Below, piece after piece: positions 1-10,090 of a DNA stretch of 64,000 nt. Position numbers and translations under genes: made by a program. Under the pieces are notes generated by a model. That model was not told where the DNA came from. It made no database searches and saw only the letters and a list, made by a program, of their open reading frames with translations. The DNA is from Bilabrum cf. latius (taxonomy: Eukaryota; Bigyra: Bicosoecida; Bigyra; Bicosoecida): assembly GCA_965178125.1 (NCBI GenBank), contig OZ237751.1, forward strand, positions 372,001 to 436,000. Reading direction: 5' to 3'. The first letter of the stretch is position 1. Each line of letters begins with the position of its first letter.

Positions 1-1028
1 CTGTGCCGTTGTTGGTGAGGGGCGCGTTGGGGTGCAGGTGTGGCTGTGCTGGTAGTTGCTGGTCGTGCGGCTGCAGGGGGCCTTGGCTAGGCCGGTGACT
101 GTGCCATTGTTGGTGAGGGGCGCGTTGGGGTGCAGGTGTGGCTGTGCTGGTCGTGCGGCTGCAGGGGGCCTTGGCTAGGCCGGTGACTGTGCCGTTGTTG
201 TTGAGGGGCGCGTTGGGGTGCAGGTGTGGCTGTGCTGGTCGTGCGGCTGCAGGGGGCCTTGGCTAGGCCGGTGACTGTGCCGTTGTTGGTGAGGGGCGCG
301 TTGGGGTGCAGGTGTGGCTGTGCTGGTCGTGTGTCTGCAGGGGGCCTTGGCTAGGCCGGTGACTGTGCCGTTGTCGATGAGGGGCGCGTTGGGGTGCAGG
401 TGTGGCTGTGCTGGTCGTGTGTCTGCAGGGGGCCTTGGCTAGGCCGGTGACTGTGCCGTTGTTGGTGAGGGGCGCGTTGGGGTGCAGGTGTGGCTGTGCT
501 GGTCGTGCGGCTGCAGGGGGCCTTGGCTAGGCCGGTGACTGTGCCATTGTTGGTGAGGGGCGCGTTGGGGTGCAGGTGTGGCTGTGCTGGTCGTGCGGCT
601 GCAGGGGGCCTTGGCTACGCCGGTGACTGTGCCGTTGTCGGTGAGGGGCGCGTTGGGGTGCAGGTGTGGCTGTGCTGGTCGTGCGGCTGCAGGGGGCCTT
701 GGCTAGGCCGGTGACTGTGCCGTTGTTGGTGAGGGGCGCGTTGGGGTGCAGGTGTGGCTGTGCTGGTCGTGTGTCTGCAGGGGGCCTTGGCTAGGCCGGT
801 GACTGTGCCGTTGTCGATGAGGGGCGCGTTGGGGTGCAGGTGTGGCTGTGCTGGTCGTGTGTCTGCAGGGGGCCTTGGCTAGGCCGGTGACTGTGCCGTT
901 GTTGGTGAGGGGCGCGTTGGGGTGCAGGTGTGGCTGTGCTGGTCGTGCGGCTGCAGGGGGCCTTGGCTAGGCCGGTGACTGTGCCGTTGTTGGTGAGGGG
1001 CGCGTTGGGGTGCAGGTGTGGCTGTACT
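1..1028. repeat. 88-bp minisatellite, about 12 copies, continues off the left edge
   Basis: A GC-rich unit recurs with the landmark GGCGCGTTGG at 21, 119, 207, 295, 383, 471, 559, 647, 735, 823, 911 and 999. The spacing is 88 bp, except 98 bp for the first step, which carries a 10-bp insertion. Copies differ by a few substitutions. Because 88 is not a multiple of three, the reading frame changes in each copy, so the open frames through the array are not a protein. It is probably a subtelomeric or intergenic minisatellite; that location is inference. Confidence 0.95.
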
Positions 1029-1369
1029 AGGCTTGTGGGTGATGGGTTAGTATTTTTCGTATTTTGGTTGTTTTGGCGTTTGTAAGTATTCATAATCTCG
1101 ACGATAGTTGGTTCGACTTCATCGACTTCGACACTACCGGGAAGCTACTGCTGATACTCAGTTGGGGATCATGTTTGTTTGACCAACTGATTTATTGTGT
1201 CGCTCTATACTTAGCCTACTAGAATGCCACCTTTCTTATAACCTTATCCGATTAGCTTCAAAACATCCCGGATCTTATTCAGTATTCAAGCATGGTATCA
1301 CGGACAGTTGCCTTTGAAAGGTTAAATCTCTAGACCTCAAGGCATAAGTCCAACTCAGGACCCTACTTG
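1029..1369. other. unique spacer between two minisatellites
   Basis: AT-richer unique sequence separates the two satellite arrays. I see no coding pattern, RNA gene or recognisable signal in it. Confidence 0.6.
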
Positions 1370-2980
1370 CCCCATCCAGTCCATCCACCACGCCCCCCTC
1401 ACCCTGCCCTGCCGGCCTCACTGGCCCCATCCAGTCCATCCACCACGCCCCCCTCACCCTGCCCTGCCGGCCTCTCACTGGCCCCATCCAGTCCATCCAC
1501 CACGCCCCCCTCACCCTGCCCTGCCGGCCTCACTGGCCCCATCCAGTCCATCCACCACGCCCCCCTCACCCTGCCCTGCCGGCCTCACTGGTCCCATCCA
1601 GTACATCCGCCACGCCCCCCTCACCCTGCCCTGCCGGCCTCTCACTGGCCCCATCCAGTCCATCCACCACGCCCCCCCCACCCTGCCCTGCCGGCCTCTC
1701 ACTGGCCCCATCCAGTCCATCCACCACGCCCCCCTCACCCTGCCCTGCCGGCCTCTCACTGGCCCCATCCAGTCCATCCACCACGCCCCCCTCACCCTGC
1801 CCTGCCGGCCTCACTGGTCCCATCCAGTCCATCCACCACGCCCCCCTCACCCTGCCCTGCCGGCCTCACTGGTCCCATCCAGTCCATCCGCCACGCCCCC
1901 CTCACCCTGCCCTGCCGGCCTCTCACTGGCCCCATCCAGTCCATCCACCACGCCCCCCCCACCCTGCCCTGCCGGCCTCACTGGCCCCATCCAGTCCATC
2001 CACCACGCCCCCCTCACCCTGCCCTGCCGGCCTCACTGGCCCCATCCAGTCCATCCACCACGCCCCCCTCACCCTGCCCTGCCGGCCTCACTGGCCCCAT
2101 CCAGTCCATCCGCCACGCCCCCCTCACCCTGCCCTGCCGGCCTCTCACTGGCCCCATCCAGTCCATCCACCACGCCCCCCTCACCCTGCCCTGCCGGCCT
2201 CACTGGTCCCATCCAGTCCATCCACCACGCCCCCCTCACCCTGCCCTGCCGGCCTCACTGGCCCCATCCAGTCCATCCACCACGCCCCCCCCACCCTGCC
2301 CTGCCGGCCTCACTGGCCCCATCCAGTCCATCCGCCACGCCCCCCCCACCCTGCCCTGCCGGCCTCACTGGCCCCATCCAGTCCATCCGCCACGCCCCCC
2401 TCACCCTGCCCTGCCGGCCTCTCACTGGCCCCATCCAGTCCATCCACCACGCCCCCCTCACCCTGCCCTGCCGGCCTCTCACTGGCCCCATCCAGTCCAT
2501 CCACCACGCCCCCCTCACCCTGCCCTGCCGGCCTCACTGGTCCCATCCAGTCCATCCGCCACGCCCCCCTCACCCTGCCCTGCCGGCCTCTCACTGGCCC
2601 CATCCAGTCCATCCACCACGCCCCCCTCACCCTGCCCTGCCGGCCTCTCACTGGCCCCATCCAGTCCATCCACCACGCCCCCCTCACCCTGCCCTGCCGG
2701 CCTCACTGGCCCCATCCAGTCCATCCGCCACGCCCCCCTCACCCTGCCCTGCCGGCCTCACTGGCCCCATCCAGTCCATCCACCACGCCCCCCTCACCCT
2801 GCCCTGCCGGCCTCACTGGCCCCATCCAGTCCATCCGCCACGCCCCCCTCACCCTGCCCTGCTGGCCTCTCACTGGCCCCATCCAGTCCATCCACCACGC
2901 CCCCCCCATCCTGTCCTGCCGGCCTCACTGGCCCCATCCAGTCCATCCACCACGCCCCCCTCACCCTGTCCTGCCGGCCC
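1370..2980. repeat. 55/57-bp minisatellite, about 29 copies
   Basis: A pyrimidine-rich unit beginning CCCCATCCAGTCCATCC repeats about 29 times. Units are 55 bp, or 57 bp when the junction reads CCTCTCACTGG instead of CCTCACTGG. There are scattered substitutions (CCACCACG or CCGCCACG; GGCCCC or GGTCCC). The array has few stops in any frame, so it produces long open frames on both strands. The mixture of 55- and 57-bp units breaks any periodic protein, so I treat it as noncoding. The strand composition is strongly skewed, with very few G residues outside GCCGG and CTGG. Confidence 0.95.
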
Positions 2981-3789
2981 TTGTAGCCCACCTCAATGGC
3001 CATATGTACTGCTCGTTCTAATAATGCACCATAAATTGGCGATTGAATCGTTCTGGGACTTGTTCATGGTTCATTGATGCTCCAAGCGGCCGGCAAGACT
3101 GGGCTGTGCAGCCTGTGCATAACCTGGCTTGAATGAACGTTCCTTATGGTGATGTCTGTCCAACTGGAACTTCACCGGGCGATACAAAGCCATTATTCTC
3201 TTGAACTGCACGTATTGTCTTGCTCAAGATATTGTTAACCATAAGAACCTGTACTGGGGTGCCTGATACACGCTTGATACATGACTGATACACAGTGATA
3301 CACTCTTGAAGTGTCAGTAGTGCGAGATTTGAGCGTAATTCCAGCCTACCATCCTATCTATTTTCGCTTTCCAAAGACCAACCCAACTCATAACTTCTAT
3401 GCGAGTCAAAAAATGCATTCATAGGACTGTAACAGCTGGATATCCATAGGATAGGAGTGATACGCGAACCTGTAGAGCTCTCTCGAAGTCACCCTCTTCG
3501 CAAGAGGTATCCCTTTTGGATATGGAAAAACAAACCCCGCAATACGTTATGATACATCATGTTAATATGTGATACGCGAATGGTACACACTGATACGCGA
3601 AAAATTATGCCACCCCGTCGTGGTCGGCAAGAAGTAAAAAATAAAAAAGGTCCTTGTCGATCTCCCGAGTTCAAGAACGGTAGGGCTCCCTTTCGCCGTC
3701 GCAAATCGATTATAGCGTTGACTTATGACGAACCATTAAATCGGATTACGAGCAAAAGGCGTCTGGTGTAGTTTTGAACGCAACCAAAC
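2981..3789. other. intergenic region upstream of the CstF64 gene
   Basis: About 800 bp of lower-GC sequence lies between the satellite and the CstF64 start. It holds a cluster of TGATAC motifs (separate entry). It also has a short open frame at 3559-3777, which is in the same frame as CstF64 but is closed by TGA at 3775-3777. I see no homology in that short frame; it may be an upstream ORF or 5' leader. Confidence 0.5.
3264..3596 (+). promoter_or_regulatory. cluster of eight TGATAC motifs upstream of CstF64
   Basis: TGATAC occurs at 3264, 3275, 3286, 3296, 3458, 3550, 3570 and 3591. The first four are spaced 10-11 bp apart, about one helical turn. Three copies (3458, 3570, 3591) extend to TGATACGCGA. 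A further copy lies in the first CstF64 intron at 3964. All are on the + strand and point toward the gene. They could be transcription-factor sites or a decayed short repeat; the role is inferred. Confidence 0.4.
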
Positions 3790-5720
3790 ATGGCACAGTA
3801 CGCACAGTATGGCGGCCCCATGCACGGTAGTATGCCGATGCAGGGCGATGCGGCCCCGAACAGCAGTGGCATGCTTGGGCCACCTGGCCGCGGCGATCCC
3901 AGCACCACTGTTTTTGGTAAGCCGTCTCACAGAAATATCTACTTGTGCGCTACACCGTAACTAGTGATACACACACCCTACTGGATACATATAATTACGC
4001 TCGTTCTGCAGTCGGTAACATTTCCTATGACGTCCCGGTGCCGCAAATCGAAGCTCTCCTCCACGAGGCTGGTACCATTGTGGCTCTCAGGATGAAACAT
4101 GACCCTACCCCAGGGCATCATCACAAAGGATGGGGTTTTTGTACTTATGCGAATCCTATGGAGGCACAGAGAGCTATACAGACGCTGAATGATAGGATCC
4201 TCGGAGGCCGCAATGTCCGCGTGAAGCCTTAGACGGGTGCCAGCCGCGGCGCAGGTGGTGGCATGAACCCGATGCCGCCGAGCCTACCGATGGGCGGCAT
4301 GCAACAACATGGTGGTTACAACATGCAGCCGCAGCAGCAGTCGCAGCACGCCCCCCGGGGGTACGGCGCTCCGCAAGGGGGCCAGGCGCCGATGGCGGGA
4401 GGCAGCGCGCCAGGCACCTTCGCTCTGCAGCCGCTCGGCGGTGGCGCCGCGCTTGGTTCCGCTCGTCCGTCGTACGCACGCGCTGCGCCGATGGCATCCT
4501 CGGCCCAGCCGATGGGGCCGGCCTCCCTTGCCGGCAGCGACCGGCCCATGCTCGCCCCGACCGGAGCAAGTGCCCCGAAGCGAGCACCCGCCATCCTAGG
4601 GGGCGGGCCCCTAGGCCCAGGAGCACAGGGACCCCCCAGGTTGGATGGGCAGAGCGTCGCCCAGCGGCTGGGCGCCTACGAGCTGTGGTGTTCCCTGGGC
4701 GAGGCCCGCGAGGTGGCCCGCCGCGACCCCGCCTCCATGCGCGCCCTGCTGCAGGCCCACCCGGAGCTATGCAAGGCCCTGCTCCTGGGCATGTCGAGGC
4801 TGGGGCTGCTCAGGAAGGAGACGGCGGCGGCGCGGGCAGAGGCCCGGAAGCGCGGGGACGTGGCCATGGACGCGTCCATTATCCACTCCGAGTCCAAGAC
4901 GGAGCAGGGCGCGACTGCGCCCTCGGCTCCCGGCGCAGCTGGCGGCGCGGCGCGAGCCTCCTCTTCATCCTCGTCCTCATCATCGGCCGCAGCCGGTCCA
5001 GCGAGCGGCGGTGCGGGGGCACCGAGTTCGGGCGGGGGCTTGCTTGGCTCTACTCCCGGGATGGGCGGCGCTGGGCTGCTCGGTGCACCTCCAGGGAACA
5101 ACGGGGGCGCGCCGCCGGCAGGCTCAGGTCATCCCCTCCCGGGTGCCCCGCCCATGCCGCACCACCAGCCGCCCTAGCACCAGCACCAGCCACCGCCAGG
5201 CATGCACTACGGAGCGCCCTCCGGCCCGGCGCCCGGCCCGGTCCCCGGCGGGTACGGCGCACCAGGAGCACCCCATGTCCCTCGGCCGGGTGCGTACGGG
5301 GCCCCGCCCCCGGGTCACTACGGGCATGCCCCTGGCGGCCAGGGCCCCATGCAGGGGGGCCCTCAGCCACCCTTGGGGACACCCCCGGCAACGTCAACGT
5401 CGTCAGCGTCGCCGGGTGTTCCGGTGGCGTCGTCGTCGTCAAGTGGCGCTGGCGGAGGGCCGTCCGCGAGTCAGCTGGACGAGGAGATCGTGCTGATGAT
5501 GGACATCCTCAAGATGTCCGACGCAGATCTGGCTGGTTTCGACGAGGAGCAGAGGCAGGGCATGGAGGCGATGAGGAAGGCGCTCATGACCCCCAGCTCG
5601 CAGATCGAGGCCTTCAAGGAGCCGGAGAGATCCGAGGTGCGCGAGATGAAACAGACGCTCATTGGAGCTCTGCAAGGTGCCGGAGTGAATCTTAGCGAGG
5701 TATAGGGACTGCAGATGTGA
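3790..5720 (+). CDS. CSTF2: cleavage stimulation factor subunit 2 (CstF64-like), mRNA 3'-end processing
   Basis: Exons are 3790-3916 and 4012-5720, encoding 611 aa (human CSTF2 is 577). Domains appear in family order. An N-terminal RRM (about residues 40-125) has RNP2 VFVGNI and RNP1 KGWGFCTY. A CSTF2 hinge (about 252-312) contains AHPELCKALLLGM. After a Gly/Pro/Ala/Ser-rich linker comes the C-terminal three-helix domain (about 530-575), DEEIVLMMDILKMSD followed by EEQRQ. In the family the RRM binds the GU-rich element downstream of the poly(A) site, the hinge binds CstF77, and the C-terminal domain contacts other processing factors. In-frame TAG occurs at 4230, 5175 and 5703; the domains on both sides are in one frame and the protein ends at TGA 5718-5720. 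The TAG at 5175 lies in a Gln/His/Pro run (QPP-TAG-HQHQPP), which favours Gln. The start is the first ATG before the RRM and reads MAQYAQYGG. Confidence 0.9.
3917..4011 (+). other. intron 1 of CstF64 (95 bp, GT-AG)
   Basis: The donor GTAAG follows TTTTTG and the acceptor is CTGCAG before TCGGTAAC. Splicing rebuilds the RNP2 strand VFVGNI across the junction, which fixes the boundary. Confidence 0.9.
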
Positions 5721-5897
5721 CTGATTCGTTGTGGATTTCTTTGCCTTTATGCCTGCTGTCGAATTTGTGAAACGACCGCCAAAGGTTCTTGTCAGTTTCT
5801 GCTCCTCCTTCTCGTCGGTCCACAGCAAATACCAAGATTGCAATTGTTCGGAGCAGAATTACCATGAAATTGGCTGTAGCATTGGTACAAATTTGAT

Positions 5898-6784
5898 ATG
5901 ACAATACTGCTCCGCGCTTCAAGGGGGTAGCTACGACTCAGCCGGCTGGCACCGCTGGTCGATGCAGCGTGTGCATTGCGGTTTGCAGGCCTGGATGCGT
6001 GAGGACGGCAAAGGTAGCGCGACATTGCACTCAGCTTCTCTATCAGATATACTTGGTACACAGTGTTTCGAGCGTGCTTTTGTCTCGCAGTGACTGTTCG
6101 ATCTGGTATGCATCGTCGAGGGCAATGGCGGCTTTGAATGAACAGTATAGGGGCAAGACTGGTGCGACCGATGTACTTTCGTTCGGAAACGAATCAATCG
6201 AAAGCTTTGCAGCACTGCGAGGGCGCGGTGAATTTGCGGAGGGGCTTGCACTGGCAGAGAAGCGAGGGGTCACAGACCTAGGAGACGTAGTCTTGTGCAG
6301 AGAGCTGATATCACCGTAGGAGCATTGGACGGAAAACGATAGGCAAGTTTTAGTGCATGGTATGGTGCATCTGCTAGGGTATGATCACGAGAATGTGCCT
6401 GCGGAAGACGTCGTGTCGATGGAGCGGCGCGAAGAGGAACTCTTAAGCCACCTGCAGCAAGTGCTTGGGGTGGCCGGGTCTCTGCCATCAAGGATAAAAG
6501 AGAAAGCGGAGGCCCTCTGCTGGCAAATAGACGCGACAAAAAACCCCAACGATTCCATTTCATCGGGTCTCGATTTGGATGACCCGATAAATTGCCTCGA
6601 TGCTGCTAGGGACAGCGGTGCCGTGCTTCCCCCTCTGGAGTAGATGCAGCAAGTTCTTGGGCTCGGGGAAGATACGTTGGGTGCGAACGAGGGATCCATA
6701 AGGAATGGAAATCCAATGTCGGTGGTCTAGGCTCTTGAGGAGCCAGGCACCCGCTGGGCTATGAACCCTTCTGACCTGTTTTGA
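5898..6784 (+). CDS. YBEY: YbeY-like endoribonuclease / rRNA maturation metalloprotein
   Basis: Exons are 5898-5998 and 6091-6784, encoding 264 aa. YbeY is a zinc-dependent RNase that matures small-subunit rRNA; eukaryotic copies act in mitochondria or plastids. Family landmarks occur in order: LNEQYRG and TDVLSF (about residues 45-65), LGDVVLC, then the zinc-binding HGMVHLLGYDH (about residues 121-131) with all three histidines of H-x3-H-x5-H. The joined first exon supplies the expected strand and helix before the core and starts MTILLRASRG. In-frame TAG occurs at 5928, 6317, 6641 and 6728; the one at 6317 falls between LGDVVLC and the zinc motif, so the protein is only whole if TAG is read. 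The stop is TGA 6782-6784. A C-terminal extension of about 110 residues is unusual and repeats QVLG. Mitochondrial or plastid location is inferred. Confidence 0.85.
5999..6090 (+). other. intron of the YbeY-like gene (92 bp, GT-AG)
   Basis: Donor GTGAGG and acceptor TCTCGCAG. Splicing joins two frames and yields continuous YbeY N-terminal sequence leading to LNEQYRG. The boundary is inferred from the protein alignment rather than from transcript data. Confidence 0.75.
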
Positions 6785-6888
6785 AGCGGCCCTGCATCAT
6801 GGAGATCTCACATGCTCTCGTACAGGCCTCTGCACGTTTTCCTACTTAAAGTTTGAAGCGTCTCTAGCACTGCAGTCCGAAATGCTCC

Positions 6889-9615
6889 TCACACCACGTA
6901 TCCCAGAACGCCTGCATCCGTTCCACCAAACAGGCAGGCTGCATCAACCGAGATGTAGTAGTACCCGTCACCGGCTGCCGTGCCAGAGGCATGGGAGTAG
7001 CTGCCAGCGGCCTGCTGCACCCTGCACTGGCGAAGCACTCGCGGAAAGTGGCCCGTCTATCGAGTGGCAATCACAGCAATCGGCACTTCACTCCCTGGCA
7101 CACCGAGCCCTCCGCATGTCGAGTCCGTGCCGTGCACAAACGGCCCATCGGCGGCAGATACACCAGCGATGGTGCCAGACCCGTCAGTCTGCTACTGCTC
7201 GCACCGGTACAGCACCACCGTGTTCTCTGGCATGTGTTCCCTGACCATCCAGTAGTCCAGGGCGCTGAAGGGGCCCAGGGAGACTTCGCGGTATCTGGCG
7301 CTGTCGTACGCGATCGTCTCGTTCGCACAAAACGTGCCCGTGGGACCGCTCCATGGGTTGCAGCGCTAGACGTATGGGTGGCTTGCCTCTTTCGCGGTGC
7401 TGCGGGGTGCGCCACTTGAGCTGGTGGCACCACCTGTCCAGCGCATCACTTCGCCGAAGTCAGAGGACAGTGCCGTGCTTGTGCCAGGCGTGCCTCTGTC
7501 CATGTACCACACGGGCACAAAGGCCTGGTCTGCTTCCAGGGTGCAGCACAGCTCCCCAGCCACAGTGCAGCTTGCCATGGTGCGGCGAGCGGCAGCAATT
7601 GCGGCAGCAGTTCCAGCAGCAGGCCCAGTTGCAGTAGAACCAATCTGTTCGTCAGTCTACGCAAGCCCCCTCCAGCCTTGCTCTCGCAGATACTGCTGCA
7701 GCCGAAGCACTCGCACGCACGACGCGTACAGCTCGAGGGAGTAGCCCTTGTCCGTCACGCTCGGCTCGAGATTTCGGTTGCGGCCCGCGGTGTACCCGTC
7801 GTTGAAGATTAGGTGCGCGTCGTCATCTCCGAACCGGCCCGCAACGTGCAAGAACGGGTTCTTGTTGGCCCACGTCGACAGATTGTTGGGGCGGATCTGG
7901 TACTCGTTGAAGGACGGCGAGAAGATATTGTCCACAGACCTGGACATCGCGTCGTAGAACTGGAGCTTCATGTGGAGCCCACCGAGCACGCCCGGAGAGC
8001 TAAAGGGCAGGCCCATCGTGGCATCCTCTTTCGATATAGTGTGCTCCGAGCCCAGGGGGGAGTGCTCGGTGCGGTAGTGCCTGCAAGGCTCCTTGTAGTT
8101 GATGCTGGTGGTCCGTTGCACCGGGAACGGGCTGGGTCCCCGATCCGAGTACAGCGATGCATCATCGCCCCGGTTGCCCGTGCCCGTGCTGGTGTTCGTA
8201 CAGGATGACAGGTAGGTCCACGATCCATCGTGCTGCCACCACGATGTGTTCCCCGGGCCGCCCTGAGCCAGCCAGTTGTACACTGGTAGGACGTCGTGCC
8301 GTCCTCCGTTAGCGGCCACTGCTGTAAGCGTGGTGAGGTTGGTGGCCTCTCGTTTATTTGAGATGAAGAAAACCTTCTTTGACGTCATATTTCCTTCCTA
8401 CTCCCTCATCACAATGTCGCTGAAGGTCTCGTTATTGAAGAAACGGTCCAGGTACCACTGCCACAGGTCACATGTACCAGTAAGTCGGTGGAACACTGTC
8501 AGCGACGGCGTCTTTTCTCCCTCCCGCCGCAGCCTGGCGAACTCTTCGAATACCTGGAGCGTCGGACCCTGCTGCCTGACGTCAGTGATCGGATCATCCG
8601 TGACGCACCAGTTGGACGCGTCAAAGGTGAGGGCGTCGATGCCAGCCGCCGAGGCGATGCGGGCGTGCCACCGAATCGCTTGGCGCACCTGCTCCGCGGG
8701 GAAATCCGGGATCGGCACCCCGGCCGGGCGACCGGGCCGGTGCCTCCACAGGCCATAGATCCCGATCTGTGACCTGTCTTGGTACCAGTTGATCTCACCC
8801 TCAGGCCACGGGTAACGCAGCGTTTCGTTCTGCTCGATAACGATCGAGTCCATGGTCAGGGAGCCGTTCGAACGGACGACGTCCTCGGCAGTGTGCACGT
8901 GCGCAGGCCCGAGCACTTTGGAAATGTTTTGCATGATCTGTGCGGTTATCTGGTTGAGGGTCGTGTAGTAGGCCGACACGCGAGGGCGAGGGAGCTCGGC
9001 TCTCACCAGCACGGTCTTATCTGGCAGCGCGATCCTGTTCTCGACCGCCTCCTTCGGAAGCTTTGCGCGTACAAGTATTCCAGTTGGGACGGAGGTATGG
9101 CTGATACCCGCCTGCCGTGCGGCAGGGGGAATGTGGACTGGCCTTGAGCCGGAAGCCTGGATGGCGTACACATTCAGCCGATGGTAGCCCGAAGTCTCGA
9201 AAGGGATGACACCATCGCAAGTAAGCGAGCATCCGAATGTTGAAGTAGACACGTCCACATGTAGATCGGAGCAAGTGTAGACGTGTGCTCCTTCTACTGC
9301 AATTGCGAAGGTCAAACTAGCTAGCCCAGGATCTGTACACGCGCAGCGCGAAGACATCTACACGCGAACAGAGACCCGAGCACCGCTGTCAAAAGCAGGA
9401 GGAGCTCCATCATATAGTGAGTTTGTGGAGTTTTGCACGCCGTATATCTAGAAAGAGCTCTTTGCATCAAGTCCATTTGGATCCATGCATCTGTCTGCTT
9501 GTGGTGCAGCTACGACTGGTGCACCCCACTCAGCAGAAGCTCCACATAGGAAGAGACTAACAGCAAAAATGATGATCATCGCTCCCTTCAAGATAAAACT
9601 CTTAAGTGTGTGCAT
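6889..9615 (-). CDS. secreted glycoside-hydrolase-like protein with C-terminal Cys repeats
   Basis: The frame encodes 908 aa and ends at TGA (complement of 6889-6891). It starts with a clear signal peptide: MHTLKSFILKGAM, a hydrophobic core, then FLCGASA before EWGAP. The central part (about residues 200-620) recalls secreted TIM-barrel glycosidases of the GH99/GH71-like type: IGIYGLW, AGIDALTFDASNW, SFNEYQ, then a GRNRNLEPS segment and ASCVRV. The enzymatic call is a resemblance, not a proven family match. The last 250 residues hold two loosely repeated units of the form LYRC...FV..D..C.G...LGYV, probably a binding module. In-frame TAG occurs at complement 9448, 9358, 8398, 7657, 7366, 7192 and 7063, with no TAA or TGA. 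It is convergent with YbeY (104 bp between stops) and lies downstream of the giant gene on the same strand. Confidence 0.75.
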
Positions 9616-10090
9616 CAGAACATTTTAGGTACAAACACCCGGCACTCCGTGTGATGACGGTACTTTCAAGCAACACATCTTGAGTTCAAAAACCCATGGC
9701 ATGGTATGCACATACAGTTGTAGGCAATTCATGTTTTTGCCTGGTTATACAACGGAAAGGATGCGGACCTTTGCCGTTTGATCCCCAATTGTCCGCTGTT
9801 GCAGTTAGCGCAAGCAATCCTCGATGAATGCTACCGTGGGTGTCCTTTCGTTGCAAAGCTAGAGGGTTGGCCACGGTGGCAAAGTGCGTGTGGAATGGAG
9901 CGAGGAGAACAGCGTGCAACTTCATCGGATCAAGCTCCCCATGATAAAGTCGAAATGAATGGAATATACACCAGACTTCAACCGGTGTGCAAGCCTATCG
10001 TGACTATGATGAACTACGATATCTAAAATTGCCAAAGATTACCACTACGATTCAAATCAAATATACGCCTTGAGGTGTCAGGTGATGCCC
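9616..10090. other. spacer between the giant gene and the secreted hydrolase-like gene
   Basis: 475 bp of mixed composition. It must contain the 3' UTR of the giant gene and the promoter of the downstream gene, both on the minus strand. I could not pick out specific elements. Confidence 0.5.

Noticed and set aside
490-714. Open frames inside the 88-bp array
   Set aside because: An 88-bp period shifts the frame in every unit, there is no conserved protein, and many frames are open equally.
1-2980. Possible CRISPR arrays
   Set aside because: The repeats are directly adjacent with no unique spacers, and the rest of the window is eukaryotic.
1367-2986. A 539-codon open frame and several opposite-strand frames through the 55/57-bp array
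   Set aside because: They exist only because the repeat has few stops in any frame. Mixed 55- and 57-bp units change frame between copies, and the translation is pure repeat.
3559-3777. A short basic open frame upstream of CstF64 as part of that gene
   Set aside because: It is in the same frame but is closed by TGA at 3775-3777 before the CstF64 ATG and shows no homology; kept only as a possible leader ORF.
4645-5695. Two long plus-strand frames overlapping CstF64
   Set aside because: Arg/Gly/Pro-rich shadow frames of the CstF64 linker; the hinge and C-terminal domain are in the other frame.
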